The notes under the pieces: model-generated | Database searches by the model: none | What the model saw: the letters and a program-made list of their open reading frames with translations, nothing else | Told to the model about the DNA's origin: nothing | Assembly: GCF_039941195.1 (NCBI RefSeq) | Contig: NZ_JBDVFA010000010.1 | Location: forward strand, 1 to 64,000 | Direction: 5' to 3' | Source of the DNA: Aurantibacter_A sp039941195 | GTDB lineage: Bacteria > Bacteroidota > Bacteroidia > Flavobacteriales > Flavobacteriaceae | Length of the DNA: 64,000 bases | Part shown: piece by piece, positions 54,151 through 63,902 of the stretch | Position numbering within the stretch: position 1 is the stretch's first letter | Layout: every line of letters begins with the position of its first letter | Made by a program: the position numbers and the translations under genes

Positions 54151-55833
54151 CTAATCATCAGATAACATCGGTTTCTTTTTAGATTCAGTAACTAAGGCAT
54201 TAATAGCATCCGCTTCTTTGTTAATTTCAATGTAATGACCTCCTCCAAGTTCAGAAAGCTGTTGGAGGACATCTTTCTTGGAAATTTTACCCTTAGGGGA
54301 TAAATAATGAAAAGTAGATAAGTAAATATCTTTATCAAGATTTTGAATTATAAGGTTTTTAAGTTCGTTATCTATTTTAAACATACCGTCTGAAGCTAGA
54401 ATAATTTTATTATTGCCACCGTATACAAAATTACTAACCGCTTCACGATACGCCATTTGCAAACCTGCTTTACCGTTTGATTTCCCGGAAGCTTTAAGTG
54501 AATTTATAATAGTTATCAATTCTTCTTTATTAGTGATCTCCCCAGTTTCTATTACCTTTTTGGCCTTTCCTGAATATGTAATTACAGTCAGTTTATCTTG
54601 GGTTCGTAATACATCAATTAAATAATTTATGGAACTTTTAAGCTTTTCCAATTTTTTATGATAACGCATAGATATAGAAACATCTATTAACAAAACCATA
54701 TTATTCGTTAAAGCACCATCGAGTGTATTAATATTATTTGGATCAAAAAGCAACTGTTTTATACCTTCTGTTGAAAACCAAGTGGCATTTTCATCAGGCA
54801 GTTTTATTTCCTCAGGAAAAATAACTGTAAATGGAGGTACCTCATTTACAATTTTTAAAACAGGTTGGTCACATCGTTCTATAAAAAGATTATATTTCTC
54901 AGCAATTCCGACACCCTGACTATTAAAAATATCAATTAATAATTCTTCAAATCGGTAGGCGCGATCATACTCTTGTTCGATTTCAAAAAGTTCTTCACCT
55001 TTTAGATACTTTTCTGCCCAGCGGTAAATTAATTTTGCATGTTCATCAATAGCTTTACGATCTTCATTTTGAGAAGTATCCAAATACGGAAAATTACCAT
55101 ATTCATCCAAAATTTTTCTATGTTCTAAATTAATATGAAATTCATACTCTTCCTGCCATTGATGCATAGTTCTACCTACTTTGTCATTTCTACCTTGACC
55201 TAATTGAAAAATAATTCTTTTAGACAGTGTCACCAATCTTTTAGCTCTGCTTAAGGCTTTTGGGAGCTCTTCTTTCCCAAATAAATCAGTAATCGTACTA
55301 CTGAACCCGTAATTTAAAACATAAAGTGTTCGAAGGTTCTTTTCATAAGCATGCAATAGGGAATAGGCTTGTCTAAATCGAATATCCTCAAAAAAATACA
55401 CCTTGTCAGCCGTGAATTTCATTAAGGCATTGACAATGGACTTCACTTGGTCGAAGACTTTTTGATAATGCTTTAATTCATTTTCAAGTCTTTTGGCCGC
55501 TCCTGCGGGTAAATTGATTCTTACAAGCGCTAATGAGTCATATTTTTGAGAAATTATTGTCAATTGTTTTTTATTATCGATAGTTATTTGGCCATAGGAT
55601 AGTTCTAACGCGTTGTGATTAAGAACTTCTTCTTTCTCTAATAGCTCGGCATATTCATTTAATTTTTTATTAAAAGCTTTTAATGTGTGCTGCGTAGCAT
55701 CAATATAGTAGCTACACGCATTAATATAGTCTACATGTAAATTAATAGCAGCTTTTGTTTTGGCATCTAATGTTTCTTGCGCAAAACAAAAACTGGATAA
55801 ACTTAAAAAGAATAAGATTGCAACTTTCTGCAT
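54151..55833 (-). CDS. Secreted VWA-domain protein
   Basis: A 560-residue exported protein. Signal peptide (residues 1-18, SLSSFCFAQ), about 300 residues of alpha-helix without known domain, then a VWA domain near the C-terminus with the MIDAS pattern DVSIS in NMVLLIDVSISMRYHKKLEK and the later ILASDGMF. In contrast to the VWA protein at 22665, this one is exported, so it probably acts in the periplasm or on the surface in adhesion or protein-complex assembly. No AAA+ partner lies beside it. Function unknown. Confidence 0.7.
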   Translation of the reverse strand: MQKVAILFFLSLSSFCFAQETLDAKTKAAINLHVDYINACSYYIDATQHTLKAFNKKLNEYAELLEKEEVLNHNALELSYGQITIDNKKQLTIISQKYDSLALVRINLPAGAAKRLENELKHYQKVFDQVKSIVNALMKFTADKVYFFEDIRFRQAYSLLHAYEKNLRTLYVLNYGFSSTITDLFGKEELPKALSRAKRLVTLSKRIIFQLGQGRNDKVGRTMHQWQEEYEFHINLEHRKILDEYGNFPYLDTSQNEDRKAIDEHAKLIYRWAEKYLKGEELFEIEQEYDRAYRFEELLIDIFNSQGVGIAEKYNLFIERCDQPVLKIVNEVPPFTVIFPEEIKLPDENATWFSTEGIKQLLFDPNNINTLDGALTNNMVLLIDVSISMRYHKKLEKLKSSINYLIDVLRTQDKLTVITYSGKAKKVIETGEITNKEELITIINSLKASGKSNGKAGLQMAYREAVSNFVYGGNNKIILASDGMFKIDNELKNLIIQNLDKDIYLSTFHYLSPKGKISKKDVLQQLSELGGGHYIEINKEADAINALVTESKKKPMLSDD

Positions 55834-56211
55834 TTACTAATTTTCAAAAAAAATTACATTAATGCAAAATTAGAACGACCTAATGCCTAATAATGAGGTA
55901 TATAGGATAACCCTTTAACCAAAAGAGTTCATTTTACCATTGTAGACTACATGTAAGAGGCAGGTATAATGATTGCAGAATTACCTATAAAAAAGATAGG
56001 TCTTAAAATGTTGATTCTCAATTTGTAAGATATATCTTGTTAAAGTATAATTCGATTATTATTGAGGACTTTTAACAAACTTCGTTAAAACCTTCTTATA
56101 CAACACATTCTCCTATTTGTTACAACAATTTATTTTTCCTTGATATTATATTTAAAATATTTGATTTCAATTCCTCCATAGAACCAAGTCTCCTAATTTT
56201 TATAAAATTAT
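55834..56211. other. Intergenic region with no gene (378 bases)
   Basis: No ORF or RNA gene is seen between the divergent VWA gene and the T9SS cargo gene. The region is about 70% A+T. It holds an inverted repeat, TTTTAAC-AAACTTC-GTTAAAA (56070-56090), about 120 bases before the cargo gene. A good -33/-7 promoter is not evident, so the control elements of the downstream operon remain to be defined. Confidence 0.6.
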
Positions 56212-59200
56212 ATGAACATGCCTAGTAAATTCTTAAAATGCAAAAAGAATAATAGTAAAAACCTTTGGTTGGCACTAGTGTTCATATTTCAAGCAATTGT
56301 TTTACAAGCTCAATGTGATATAACGAATTTCACTGCCACTCCAATAGTCGGTGCCTGTGTTCAAGACGCAAGTATTGATATACAAATTACAGGAGCAACA
56401 GATTGTACTACTGTACCAACTTTTGCAGAAATTTTTGAATCAGAATCTTCTACAGCTCTTAATCTAATAACCTTATCGACGTCTGGTACAGGTACATTTC
56501 CAAACCTTAGACCCGGTAGTTATGATGTAGTCCTACGACAAGGCAATGACTCGTCGTCTCAAGAAGGAATTGAGGTGACTAGTACCTATACACCTATGAG
56601 CCTGACACCAAGTGCAACCAATACCTCATGTAGTGCTACCGATACAAACAATCCCGCAAATGGAGCTGTTTCTTTAAGTGTTACTGGTGGTGTAGGTCCA
56701 TTTACCTATCGTCTTATCTTAGATGGTACAGTAATTGAAACAGAAAATAATACTTCAGCTACAAGCCACAGCTTTTCAGGCTTAGCTCCAGCTGAATATA
56801 GAATTAGTGTTACTGATAATAGTGTGAGTTGTACTAGTTCTGAAACACGAAGTGTTACTGTAGCGGAAACTGTAAATATACCTATACAGTTTTACTATGA
56901 ACGAACCAGACCAGATGAAGACACCTGTGGCCTTGTAACTTATAGGTTAGCCATAACCTATGGTAATAAACTTGGCTTAGCTCTGGGTACCGCTGCTAGT
57001 GCAACCCTAAACGGAGGTGCAACTATTTACGCCGATCTCATTAGTAATAATACCAATACTGTTTACGATTTTACAGGCTTAACACCGGGCGATGTATTAA
57101 CAAATATTCAGGTAAGTGATATTTGTAATGCAATTACACGACCGGATTTAGTATTAGCAACTTTACCAGATGATTATTTAGATGTTAGCTTGGAAGCTTC
57201 AAAAACAGAAGATTGTCTTGATGGGGTAAATATTAATGTGGAAGCGCAAGTAGATGGAGGGCTTCCCGAAGGAAGAATTGCTTATACTTTTCAAGTATCA
57301 AATACATTAAGTGTGTATAAAGAGGAGCCTGCAGGTTCTGGAAGTTTTGTGCTTCTTGAAACTAGAAATAATGTTCGTTTTCTAAGTAACTCAGGTGGTA
57401 GAGCGACTTTTACATTTGACGATCCCACCGCGACTTACCAAATTGTAGCTGAAGACGACTGCCATAGGGTGGAGCGAATTATAACACCAGATGTTACTTA
57501 TGAAAATCCCTTATTTAAAATAGGATTAGAAGAAGGTCCGAGTCTTTTAGAAGGAACTTCTGCAATAAACATTAGAAAAACACAAACTAACGGAAATCTT
57601 ACTCATTGGGCACAATTAGACCCTTTAAATTACCCAATAACCGCAACAATTACTCGTACTGATGGAAGTTCAAATATTGTTATAAACCCAAACCAGCCCT
57701 ACACTTTAGCAGGTTCTTATAGTTATGATTTCCCAATGACCGCAGTTTATGTGGATAATCCAAATGAATCCGCAGATACTAAAGGTTGGTATTATGGTCC
57801 AAATATCGGTAATCTACCCATTGGTGAATATGAAGTGTTATTTACCGATTCTTGTGGTGATACTTTTACCCAAACTATCGATTTGACAGCACCTGTAACT
57901 TATAATCCAAGTATTACATTTAATCAAGGATGCGCTGCCGCTGATATTGTTTTTGATATGGGAGACTCTAATGTAATTGATGAATCCGAAACCACCTTAT
58001 ATGAGAATAATAACGGTGAGTTAGGGGCATTAGTTCGCAATAGCTCAGAAAACCCAGATGAAGCTAATTCAGGGCAGTTTAGTTCGATTCCACCAGGTGA
58101 CTATATCATCCATTTCGATGATTTGGTGTTTAGAGAATTCATACCTGGGAGGGCTTATCAAGATTGGACCAATTTCGATGCAGCTCTTAATGCATTCGAA
58201 AGAATGGAATATCAAGTAGCTGTAACGGTACCTGAATATGAACAAATGTCTTTTTATTCTATAAGTTTCTTCTGCGATAGTGCAGATGATAACTCTGGTA
58301 TTCTAGGTATCATGGCCAGAGGTATTCCTGTAGGTGAAACAACCTACAGTATTTGGGAGGATACTCTAGACCCCGAAATTGATGCTCCAACCCAAACATA
58401 TACAACTACAGATTCTACAGAATTAGAATATGTGTTTCAAAACCTAAGTGTAGGTACCTATATAATTAGGGTTAGTAATGAGTGTGGTTATACGCAAGAA
58501 ATTAAAACGTTACAACATGGGCCATTTATTTTTCCTGAAACTGATCCGAATCCCCTAGTCATATGTCCTGGTGAAACTTCAACTATGTTTGTAGCACTAC
58601 CAAATATTTTATTCGACTTTGCTTGGACGGATTCTTCGGGCACAGCCTTAGGTAATGAAAACACATTAGAAGTGACTCCAAACCAAACTGAAACGTATAC
58701 CGTTTACTATTCTCTAAAACCGTCTTTTGGATGTACCAATTCACCTGAAGGACCTTATGAATTAGAAGTTGAAGTTTATGAAAGTGCTGAGTTAATTGGA
58801 ATTCCAACAACAACATGTTCAGAAGATAATTCTTCCTATACGCTAAGTTTTGAAGTATCTGGTGAAGCACCTTTTATAGCATCTGGTACTGGCGCTCCTG
58901 GAATATGGGAAGGTAATATATGGACTTCAGATAATATTGATATTTCTTTAGATTATAATATTACAATACAAGACGCAAATGAATGCACTGCCGATATGTT
59001 AGTTGTTAATGGCCTTGCTCCAACAGATTGCGTTGAAGATTGTGTACTAAAAGTTAATAACCTATTTACTCCTCTTGAGGTAGACGGTATAAATGATTTT
59101 TTCACTATAGAATGCATTGAGAATTATCCAGATAGTACATTAAAAATATTTAATAGATGGGGCGTTTTAGTCTATGAAACAACAAATTACTTAAACACTT

Positions 59201-59328
59201 GGGATGGCGAGTCTACTGGGAGGGCTACGCTGAGTAGCAACAATAAGGTGCCCGCAGGAACCTATTACTATGTTCTGGATTTAAAAATAAATGAAGAACC
59301 AATTACAGGATGGTTATTTCTAAACTAA
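56212..59328 (+). CDS. T9SS cargo with type B (gliding-motility) C-terminal sorting domain
   Basis: A 1038-residue secreted protein: signal peptide (FQAIVLQAQ), several repeated beta-sandwich domains of PKD/SprB-like type (for example SVTGGVGPFTYRLILDGTVI, ITGATDCTTVPTF, FVALPNILFDFAWTDSSGTA) and a C-terminal type B sorting domain with INDFFTIECIENYPDSTLKI, FNRWGVLVYETTNY and WDGEST. The usual FTPNGDG turn is FTPLEVDG here. It should be exported by the type IX system, as an adhesin or gliding component. The next two genes (PorP/SprF-like and OmpA-like) commonly follow such cargo. Confidence 0.85.
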   Translation: MNMPSKFLKCKKNNSKNLWLALVFIFQAIVLQAQCDITNFTATPIVGACVQDASIDIQITGATDCTTVPTFAEIFESESSTALNLITLSTSGTGTFPNLRPGSYDVVLRQGNDSSSQEGIEVTSTYTPMSLTPSATNTSCSATDTNNPANGAVSLSVTGGVGPFTYRLILDGTVIETENNTSATSHSFSGLAPAEYRISVTDNSVSCTSSETRSVTVAETVNIPIQFYYERTRPDEDTCGLVTYRLAITYGNKLGLALGTAASATLNGGATIYADLISNNTNTVYDFTGLTPGDVLTNIQVSDICNAITRPDLVLATLPDDYLDVSLEASKTEDCLDGVNINVEAQVDGGLPEGRIAYTFQVSNTLSVYKEEPAGSGSFVLLETRNNVRFLSNSGGRATFTFDDPTATYQIVAEDDCHRVERIITPDVTYENPLFKIGLEEGPSLLEGTSAINIRKTQTNGNLTHWAQLDPLNYPITATITRTDGSSNIVINPNQPYTLAGSYSYDFPMTAVYVDNPNESADTKGWYYGPNIGNLPIGEYEVLFTDSCGDTFTQTIDLTAPVTYNPSITFNQGCAAADIVFDMGDSNVIDESETTLYENNNGELGALVRNSSENPDEANSGQFSSIPPGDYIIHFDDLVFREFIPGRAYQDWTNFDAALNAFERMEYQVAVTVPEYEQMSFYSISFFCDSADDNSGILGIMARGIPVGETTYSIWEDTLDPEIDAPTQTYTTTDSTELEYVFQNLSVGTYIIRVSNECGYTQEIKTLQHGPFIFPETDPNPLVICPGETSTMFVALPNILFDFAWTDSSGTALGNENTLEVTPNQTETYTVYYSLKPSFGCTNSPEGPYELEVEVYESAELIGIPTTTCSEDNSSYTLSFEVSGEAPFIASGTGAPGIWEGNIWTSDNIDISLDYNITIQDANECTADMLVVNGLAPTDCVEDCVLKVNNLFTPLEVDGINDFFTIECIENYPDSTLKIFNRWGVLVYETTNYLNTWDGESTGRATLSSNNKVPAGTYYYVLDLKINEEPITGWLFLN

Positions 59329-59360
59329 CAAGTGGATTGAATACATAAAACGAATAAAAG

Positions 59361-60302
59361 ATGAATTTAAAAATATTCACATTAAAAACCATAGCACTGC
59401 TTTTGCTTGCCTTTACTTTTTCGGAAGAAACGAAAGCACAACAAGATCCGCAATACACTCAGTACATGTACAATACAATGTCTGTAAATCCGGGTTATTC
59501 TGGTACAAGAGGAAATTTTAGCATTTTTGGATTACATCGTTCACAATGGTTAGGTATCGATGGTGCTCCGCAAACACAATCTTTAGGTATTGAATCTCCT
59601 TTAAGTAATAATGTAGGATTAGGGTTAAATATTGTAAATGACAATCTAGGCCCAGCACAACGCTTTCAGGCCGATGGCAATTTTTCTTATACTATTAAGA
59701 CAGGACTAGAAACTAATTTATCATTCGGATTAAAAGCGGGAATTCGATATTTAGATGTTGATTTTTCAAAAGGAACTGCCGCTCAACAAAATGATCCCAA
59801 TTTAACGGATATAGATTCTAAGCTTTCCCCTGCTGTTGGACTTGGTTTCTATTATCATCATACCACTAAATGGTATGTGGGTTTATCACTACCAAACATT
59901 TTAACAACAAAATATTATAGTGATGTTCAAGAAGATGTTGCACAAGAGCGTTTGCATTTCTTTTTAATAGCAGGTTATGTATTTGATATTAATGATAACC
60001 TGAAATTTAAACCAGCACTTTTAAGCAAAATCGTATCTGGAGCACCATTATCAGCAGATATTTCGGCTAACTTCTTATATAAGGAAAAGTTGACATTAGG
60101 GGTTAGTTATAGATTAAGTGATGCAGTTAGTGGTTTAGCAGGCTTTCAGATAACAGATGGACTTTTTGCAGGCTACGCGTATGATTTTACAACTAGTGGA
60201 CTCACAAATGGATTAAGTAGTGGCTCACATGAAATTATGCTACGCTTTGATCTTGCTAAATCAAAAAAAATAATAAGAATAGTTTCTCCAAGATTCTATT
60301 AA
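59361..60302 (+). CDS. PorP/SprF-family outer-membrane protein
   Basis: A 313-residue barrel protein with signal peptide and the family opening QDPQYTQYMYNTMSVNPGYS then GTRGNFSIFGLHRSQWLGID. PorP/SprF proteins are T9SS-linked outer-membrane proteins; SprF helps export of the adhesin SprB in Flavobacterium. It lies 32 bases after the cargo gene and 11 bases before the OmpA-type gene, so all three are one operon. The exact partner is inferred from this arrangement. Confidence 0.92.
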   Translation: MNLKIFTLKTIALLLLAFTFSEETKAQQDPQYTQYMYNTMSVNPGYSGTRGNFSIFGLHRSQWLGIDGAPQTQSLGIESPLSNNVGLGLNIVNDNLGPAQRFQADGNFSYTIKTGLETNLSFGLKAGIRYLDVDFSKGTAAQQNDPNLTDIDSKLSPAVGLGFYYHHTTKWYVGLSLPNILTTKYYSDVQEDVAQERLHFFLIAGYVFDINDNLKFKPALLSKIVSGAPLSADISANFLYKEKLTLGVSYRLSDAVSGLAGFQITDGLFAGYAYDFTTSGLTNGLSSGSHEIMLRFDLAKSKKIIRIVSPRFY

Positions 60303-60313
60303 TATATAAAATT

Positions 60314-62224
60314 ATGGATAAGTTAAAAATATTATTGTTTTTAGGGCTTTGCCTTTCCTTTTCAATTTCATTTGCTCAAACGTCAAAAGAAGCAGATTTC
60401 TATTTTAGAGAATTTAGTTACGTAAAATCTGCTGAGGCATATAAGGCTCTTGTAAAAAAAGGAGACTCTTCTCAAATAACCATTGAACGTTTAGCCGATT
60501 CATATTACAATAATGCAAAAATAGAGGAAGCTAAAACTTGGTTTGCTGTATTGATTGAGAAATACAAAAATGATGTTTCAAGTGAGTATTTTTATAAATA
60601 TGCACAAGTACTAAAGGCATCAGGAGATGAAACTAAATCTACAGAATTCTTTAATCAATTTGCAACATTAGTCCCAGACGATATCAGATCACTACATATC
60701 CGTAATGGTTTAAAGCTTGAGGAAAATAGTCTAGTTTCATATAAGAACTTAAAAAATTTAGATATAAATACACAGTATTCAGATATTAATGGATTTGCAT
60801 ATAATAATGCGTTGTTTATATTTTCAACTAGGCCGAACACAAATCAAGATTCCGAAATATATAAATGGAATAAGCAACCATTTTTTGATATTTACAATGG
60901 ACAAATTGATGATTCCAATGAAATAATAGGGTTGGAGAAATTAAAAGGTAGTATAAATGCAAAGTACCATGAAGCCACTTTGGTGATAACAAAAGACGGT
61001 AATACAATGTATTTTACTAGAGATAATTCAAAATCAATTCGATTAGGAAAAACAAAAGACGAAACCATGAATCTTAAGCTATATAAAGCAGAATTAGTTG
61101 ATGGAATTTGGACGAACATATCAGAATTACCTTTCAATAGTGATGAATATTCTACAGGACAACCGACCTTAAGCCCAGACGAGAAAACACTTTACTTTAT
61201 TTCAAATATGCCTGGTGGTATTGGTGGAACAGACGTTTATAAGGTCGCTATTAAAGAAAATGGTTTTGGTAAACCAATAAACTTAGGAAATAACGTAAAT
61301 ACCCAAGGCACTGAAATGTTTCCTTTTATAACTGATGATAATACGTTGTATTTTTCGTCTAATGGACGCGTGGGATTAGGTTTGTTAGATGTTTATAAAA
61401 TAGGCTTAGATAATATTTTAGAAAATTCAGTTTATAATTTGGGACAGCCAATTAATAGTAATATGGATGATTTTGCTTTTACCATAAAAGACGAAAAGGT
61501 TGGATATTTAGCTTCAAATAGGACTAATGGAAAAGGTGATGATGATATATATGCATTCGATATTGAAGAAATATGCTTAGAAAGTATAGCTGGTACTATT
61601 TATAATAAGCATACTAAGGAACCATTATCAAATGCAACTGTTAAACTTATTGATGCTAGTGGAAAAGTGCTAGAAACGGTAACCACTAAAGAAGATGGAG
61701 TTTATGTTTTTTCTGAACAGCAATGCGAACAAACTTTTACAGTACGCGCTGATAAACCAGATTTCGAAAGTGATATGAGTAAAGTAACACTATTATCTGA
61801 AAACGGAAAAGTTAGAAAAGTAGACTTAAACTTGTTTTTACAACCATTAATCATAGATAATCAGATAGTAGTTAATCCGATATATTTTGATTACGATAAA
61901 TATGATATTCTACCTAAAGCTGCTTATGAACTAGATAAAGTAATTTCGGTTTTAAATAACCATCCTGAAATGATTATAAAAATAGAGGCTCATACTGATT
62001 CTAGAGGATCAGATAGTTACAACAGGAAGTTATCCGATCTAAGGGCAAAATCTACACAGGATTATATTTTTTCCAAAGGCATAGAAAAAAATAGAATTGA
62101 AAGTGCTATTGGTTATGGTGAAGCGCAATTAGTAAATAAATGTAGCAACAATGTTGAATGTTCCGAAGAAGATCACCAAGCTAATAGAAGATCATTATTT
62201 ATCATTTTAAATTTAAATGAATAA
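60314..62224 (+). CDS. OmpA-family protein with PD40 and CarboxypepD_reg-like domains
   Basis: A 636-residue exported protein. Signal peptide (FLGLCLSFSISFAQ), TPR-like N-terminal helices (about 20-115), PD40-like beta-propeller repeats (about 170-415, for example LSPDEKTLYFISNMPGGIGG and YFSSNGRVGLGLLDVYKIGL), a carboxypeptidase-regulatory-like domain (about 425-500), and a C-terminal OmpA peptidoglycan-binding domain with FDYDKYDILPKAAYELDKV and HTDSRGSDSYNRKLSDLRA. It follows PorP/SprF by 11 bases. The mixture resembles T9SS-linked proteins such as PorE/SprE-type companions. Confidence 0.88.
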   Translation: MDKLKILLFLGLCLSFSISFAQTSKEADFYFREFSYVKSAEAYKALVKKGDSSQITIERLADSYYNNAKIEEAKTWFAVLIEKYKNDVSSEYFYKYAQVLKASGDETKSTEFFNQFATLVPDDIRSLHIRNGLKLEENSLVSYKNLKNLDINTQYSDINGFAYNNALFIFSTRPNTNQDSEIYKWNKQPFFDIYNGQIDDSNEIIGLEKLKGSINAKYHEATLVITKDGNTMYFTRDNSKSIRLGKTKDETMNLKLYKAELVDGIWTNISELPFNSDEYSTGQPTLSPDEKTLYFISNMPGGIGGTDVYKVAIKENGFGKPINLGNNVNTQGTEMFPFITDDNTLYFSSNGRVGLGLLDVYKIGLDNILENSVYNLGQPINSNMDDFAFTIKDEKVGYLASNRTNGKGDDDIYAFDIEEICLESIAGTIYNKHTKEPLSNATVKLIDASGKVLETVTTKEDGVYVFSEQQCEQTFTVRADKPDFESDMSKVTLLSENGKVRKVDLNLFLQPLIIDNQIVVNPIYFDYDKYDILPKAAYELDKVISVLNNHPEMIIKIEAHTDSRGSDSYNRKLSDLRAKSTQDYIFSKGIEKNRIESAIGYGEAQLVNKCSNNVECSEEDHQANRRSLFIILNLNE

Positions 62225-62267
62225 CTTTTAAGTAATTTAAAAATTACCTTCTTATATAATCTATATT

Positions 62268-62302
62268 AAAACTAACAAGGGTTTACTCATGTTAGTTTTT
62301 TT
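62268..62302 (+). terminator. Terminator after the PorP/SprF operon
   Basis: Ten-base-pair stem AAAACTAACA / TGTTAGTTTT with a 12-base loop and a T-run reaching 62302, 44 bases after the OmpA-type gene stop. Confidence 0.75.
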
Positions 62303-62356
62303 GCTTTAAAAAGTTTCAATATTTTAAATGATTTTTCAAAAAACGTATTTAAACTA

Positions 62357-62388
62357 AAAAGAGTCCTTTCTTTCGAAAAGACTCTTTT
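62357..62388. terminator. Second terminator hairpin, possibly bidirectional
   Basis: A 14-base-pair stem with one C-A mismatch (arms 62357-62370 and 62375-62388, loop TTTC), with A-run and T-run ends on both sides. It could serve the plus-strand operon as a backup or the minus-strand hydrolase gene. Confidence 0.7.
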
Positions 62389-62570
62389 ACGAGAACACTA
62401 TATGAAAATGAAAAAATTAACTCCGTTTTAATTACAGTGTAAACATACCGTGATCTTAGATGATTTTTTAATTAATGTTGTGAAGTGAAGTAAAAATGTT
62501 GTGACAACACAATATTTTGTTGTGTAGGAAAAATCTTTCTTTTTTAAAATTGTGGAATATACTAAAAATG

Positions 62571-63902
62571 CTAATTTATTGCTGCGGAAAGTTCCCCTAA
62601 AAACTTATTTACATCAAAAAGTGGTTCTTGTCCTAATCCGGTTCTTACAACAACCAAATCTTTAGAAGGAATTATATATACTCGTTGTCCTTGAAATCCA
62701 TTAACTGAATACATATCTCTAGGAACATCAGGATATTTACCACCTGCATTTAACCAAAAATGAGCACCGTAAACGCCATCCGAATTTTTGGTAGGTCTAC
62801 TAACGTAGTCCGTCCATTCGGGAGCAAATAATTGCGTTTCATTCCAATTTCCACGATGTAAATAAAGCAACCCAAATTTTGCCCAGTCACGTGTCGTTGC
62901 CCATCCATAAGAGGATCCAACAAAATTCCCAGCAATGTCAGCTTCCATAATCATGGAGTTCATTCCAATTTTATCAATTAATTCCTGATATGGAAAATCT
63001 ACATATTCCTGATGCGTTTTAAACTGATCTCTTAATATTCCTGATAACAAATTAGTTGTACCCGAAGAGTAATTCCATATTTCTGTTGGTGCTGCAATAG
63101 CTTCCTTGTTCATCTGTACAGAGGGCATATCTGCCTCCATAAAAAGCATTTTTGTAACGTCAGAAATACTTGCATAATCCTCTTCCCATTCAAGCCCACT
63201 TTGCATACGTAATAAATTGTTTAATGTGATGCTTTTACGTTCATCATTTTTCCAAGATGCAACTGGGGCAGGCGATGTGACATCCAATTTTCCTTGATAT
63301 TCTAAAATTCCATATAAAGTAGCGAGTACGCTTTTAGTCATAGACCAACCCAAAATTCGAGTGTCCTTAGAAAACCCTTCAATGTATTCTTCAGCAATAA
63401 TATGGTCTTTATAAATAACCATAACCGTACGTGTCATCTGTGTTTCATAATCAGAAAGAACACCATTTATAGCATTGTTTATTCCATCATAATTGATATT
63501 TGTAAAAACAGAATCTTTTGTTCCCGAATTACCATATGGAAAAGGTAAATTATTTTCCAAAATTGATCTTCTGGGCACAGGTAGTTTAATAGTAGCGTCA
63601 TATCCATCGGTTATCAAAGCACAACCTAATCCTTCACGGCATACCGTTTCTCTAGGCATTAAATCGTAAACTGAAGCAGTTACATTTTCACCTTCAACCT
63701 TAGACAATTCTGCCAATTTAATCAACGGCATGTTGTTGTCATTATTTATTATATCAGAATAATCCCGATGTGCAATAAAATGTGAAGAAGCTAAATTTTT
63801 GGATGCATAACCAGAAATAAAATTTAATTTGGGGTAATTAAAAAATATAGCAATACCCAATAAAACTAGTATTACAAGCAGAATTCTTTTAAATATCTTC
63901 AT
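62571..63902 (-). CDS. Class C beta-lactamase-like serine hydrolase
   Basis: A 443-residue protein with a single N-terminal membrane anchor (about residues 6-22) and a serine beta-lactamase-like domain: catalytic Ser187 and Lys190 in GWSMTKSVL (S-x-x-K), the Tyr in WNYSSGTTNLL (Y-S-S in place of Y-x-N), and the usual later strands. Members are penicillin-binding-like esterases or peptidases; a resistance role should not be assumed. It likely faces the periplasm. Upstream (63903-64000) no gene is seen before the window ends. Confidence 0.85.
   Translation of the reverse strand: MKIFKRILLVILVLLGIAIFFNYPKLNFISGYASKNLASSHFIAHRDYSDIINNDNNMPLIKLAELSKVEGENVTASVYDLMPRETVCREGLGCALITDGYDATIKLPVPRRSILENNLPFPYGNSGTKDSVFTNINYDGINNAINGVLSDYETQMTRTVMVIYKDHIIAEEYIEGFSKDTRILGWSMTKSVLATLYGILEYQGKLDVTSPAPVASWKNDERKSITLNNLLRMQSGLEWEEDYASISDVTKMLFMEADMPSVQMNKEAIAAPTEIWNYSSGTTNLLSGILRDQFKTHQEYVDFPYQELIDKIGMNSMIMEADIAGNFVGSSYGWATTRDWAKFGLLYLHRGNWNETQLFAPEWTDYVSRPTKNSDGVYGAHFWLNAGGKYPDVPRDMYSVNGFQGQRVYIIPSKDLVVVRTGLGQEPLFDVNKFLGELSAAIN

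Larger units (their letters stand above)
62225..62570. other. Intergenic region with two hairpins (346 bases)
   Basis: No gene is seen between the OmpA-type gene and the convergent serine hydrolase. The region holds two terminator-like hairpins (62268-62302 and 62357-62388) and otherwise AT-rich sequence. Confidence 0.7.

Noticed and set aside
62571..63902. Beta-lactamase resistance gene
   Set aside because: The Y-x-N motif is changed and the fold is shared by many esterases and peptidases; no regulatory partner is near.
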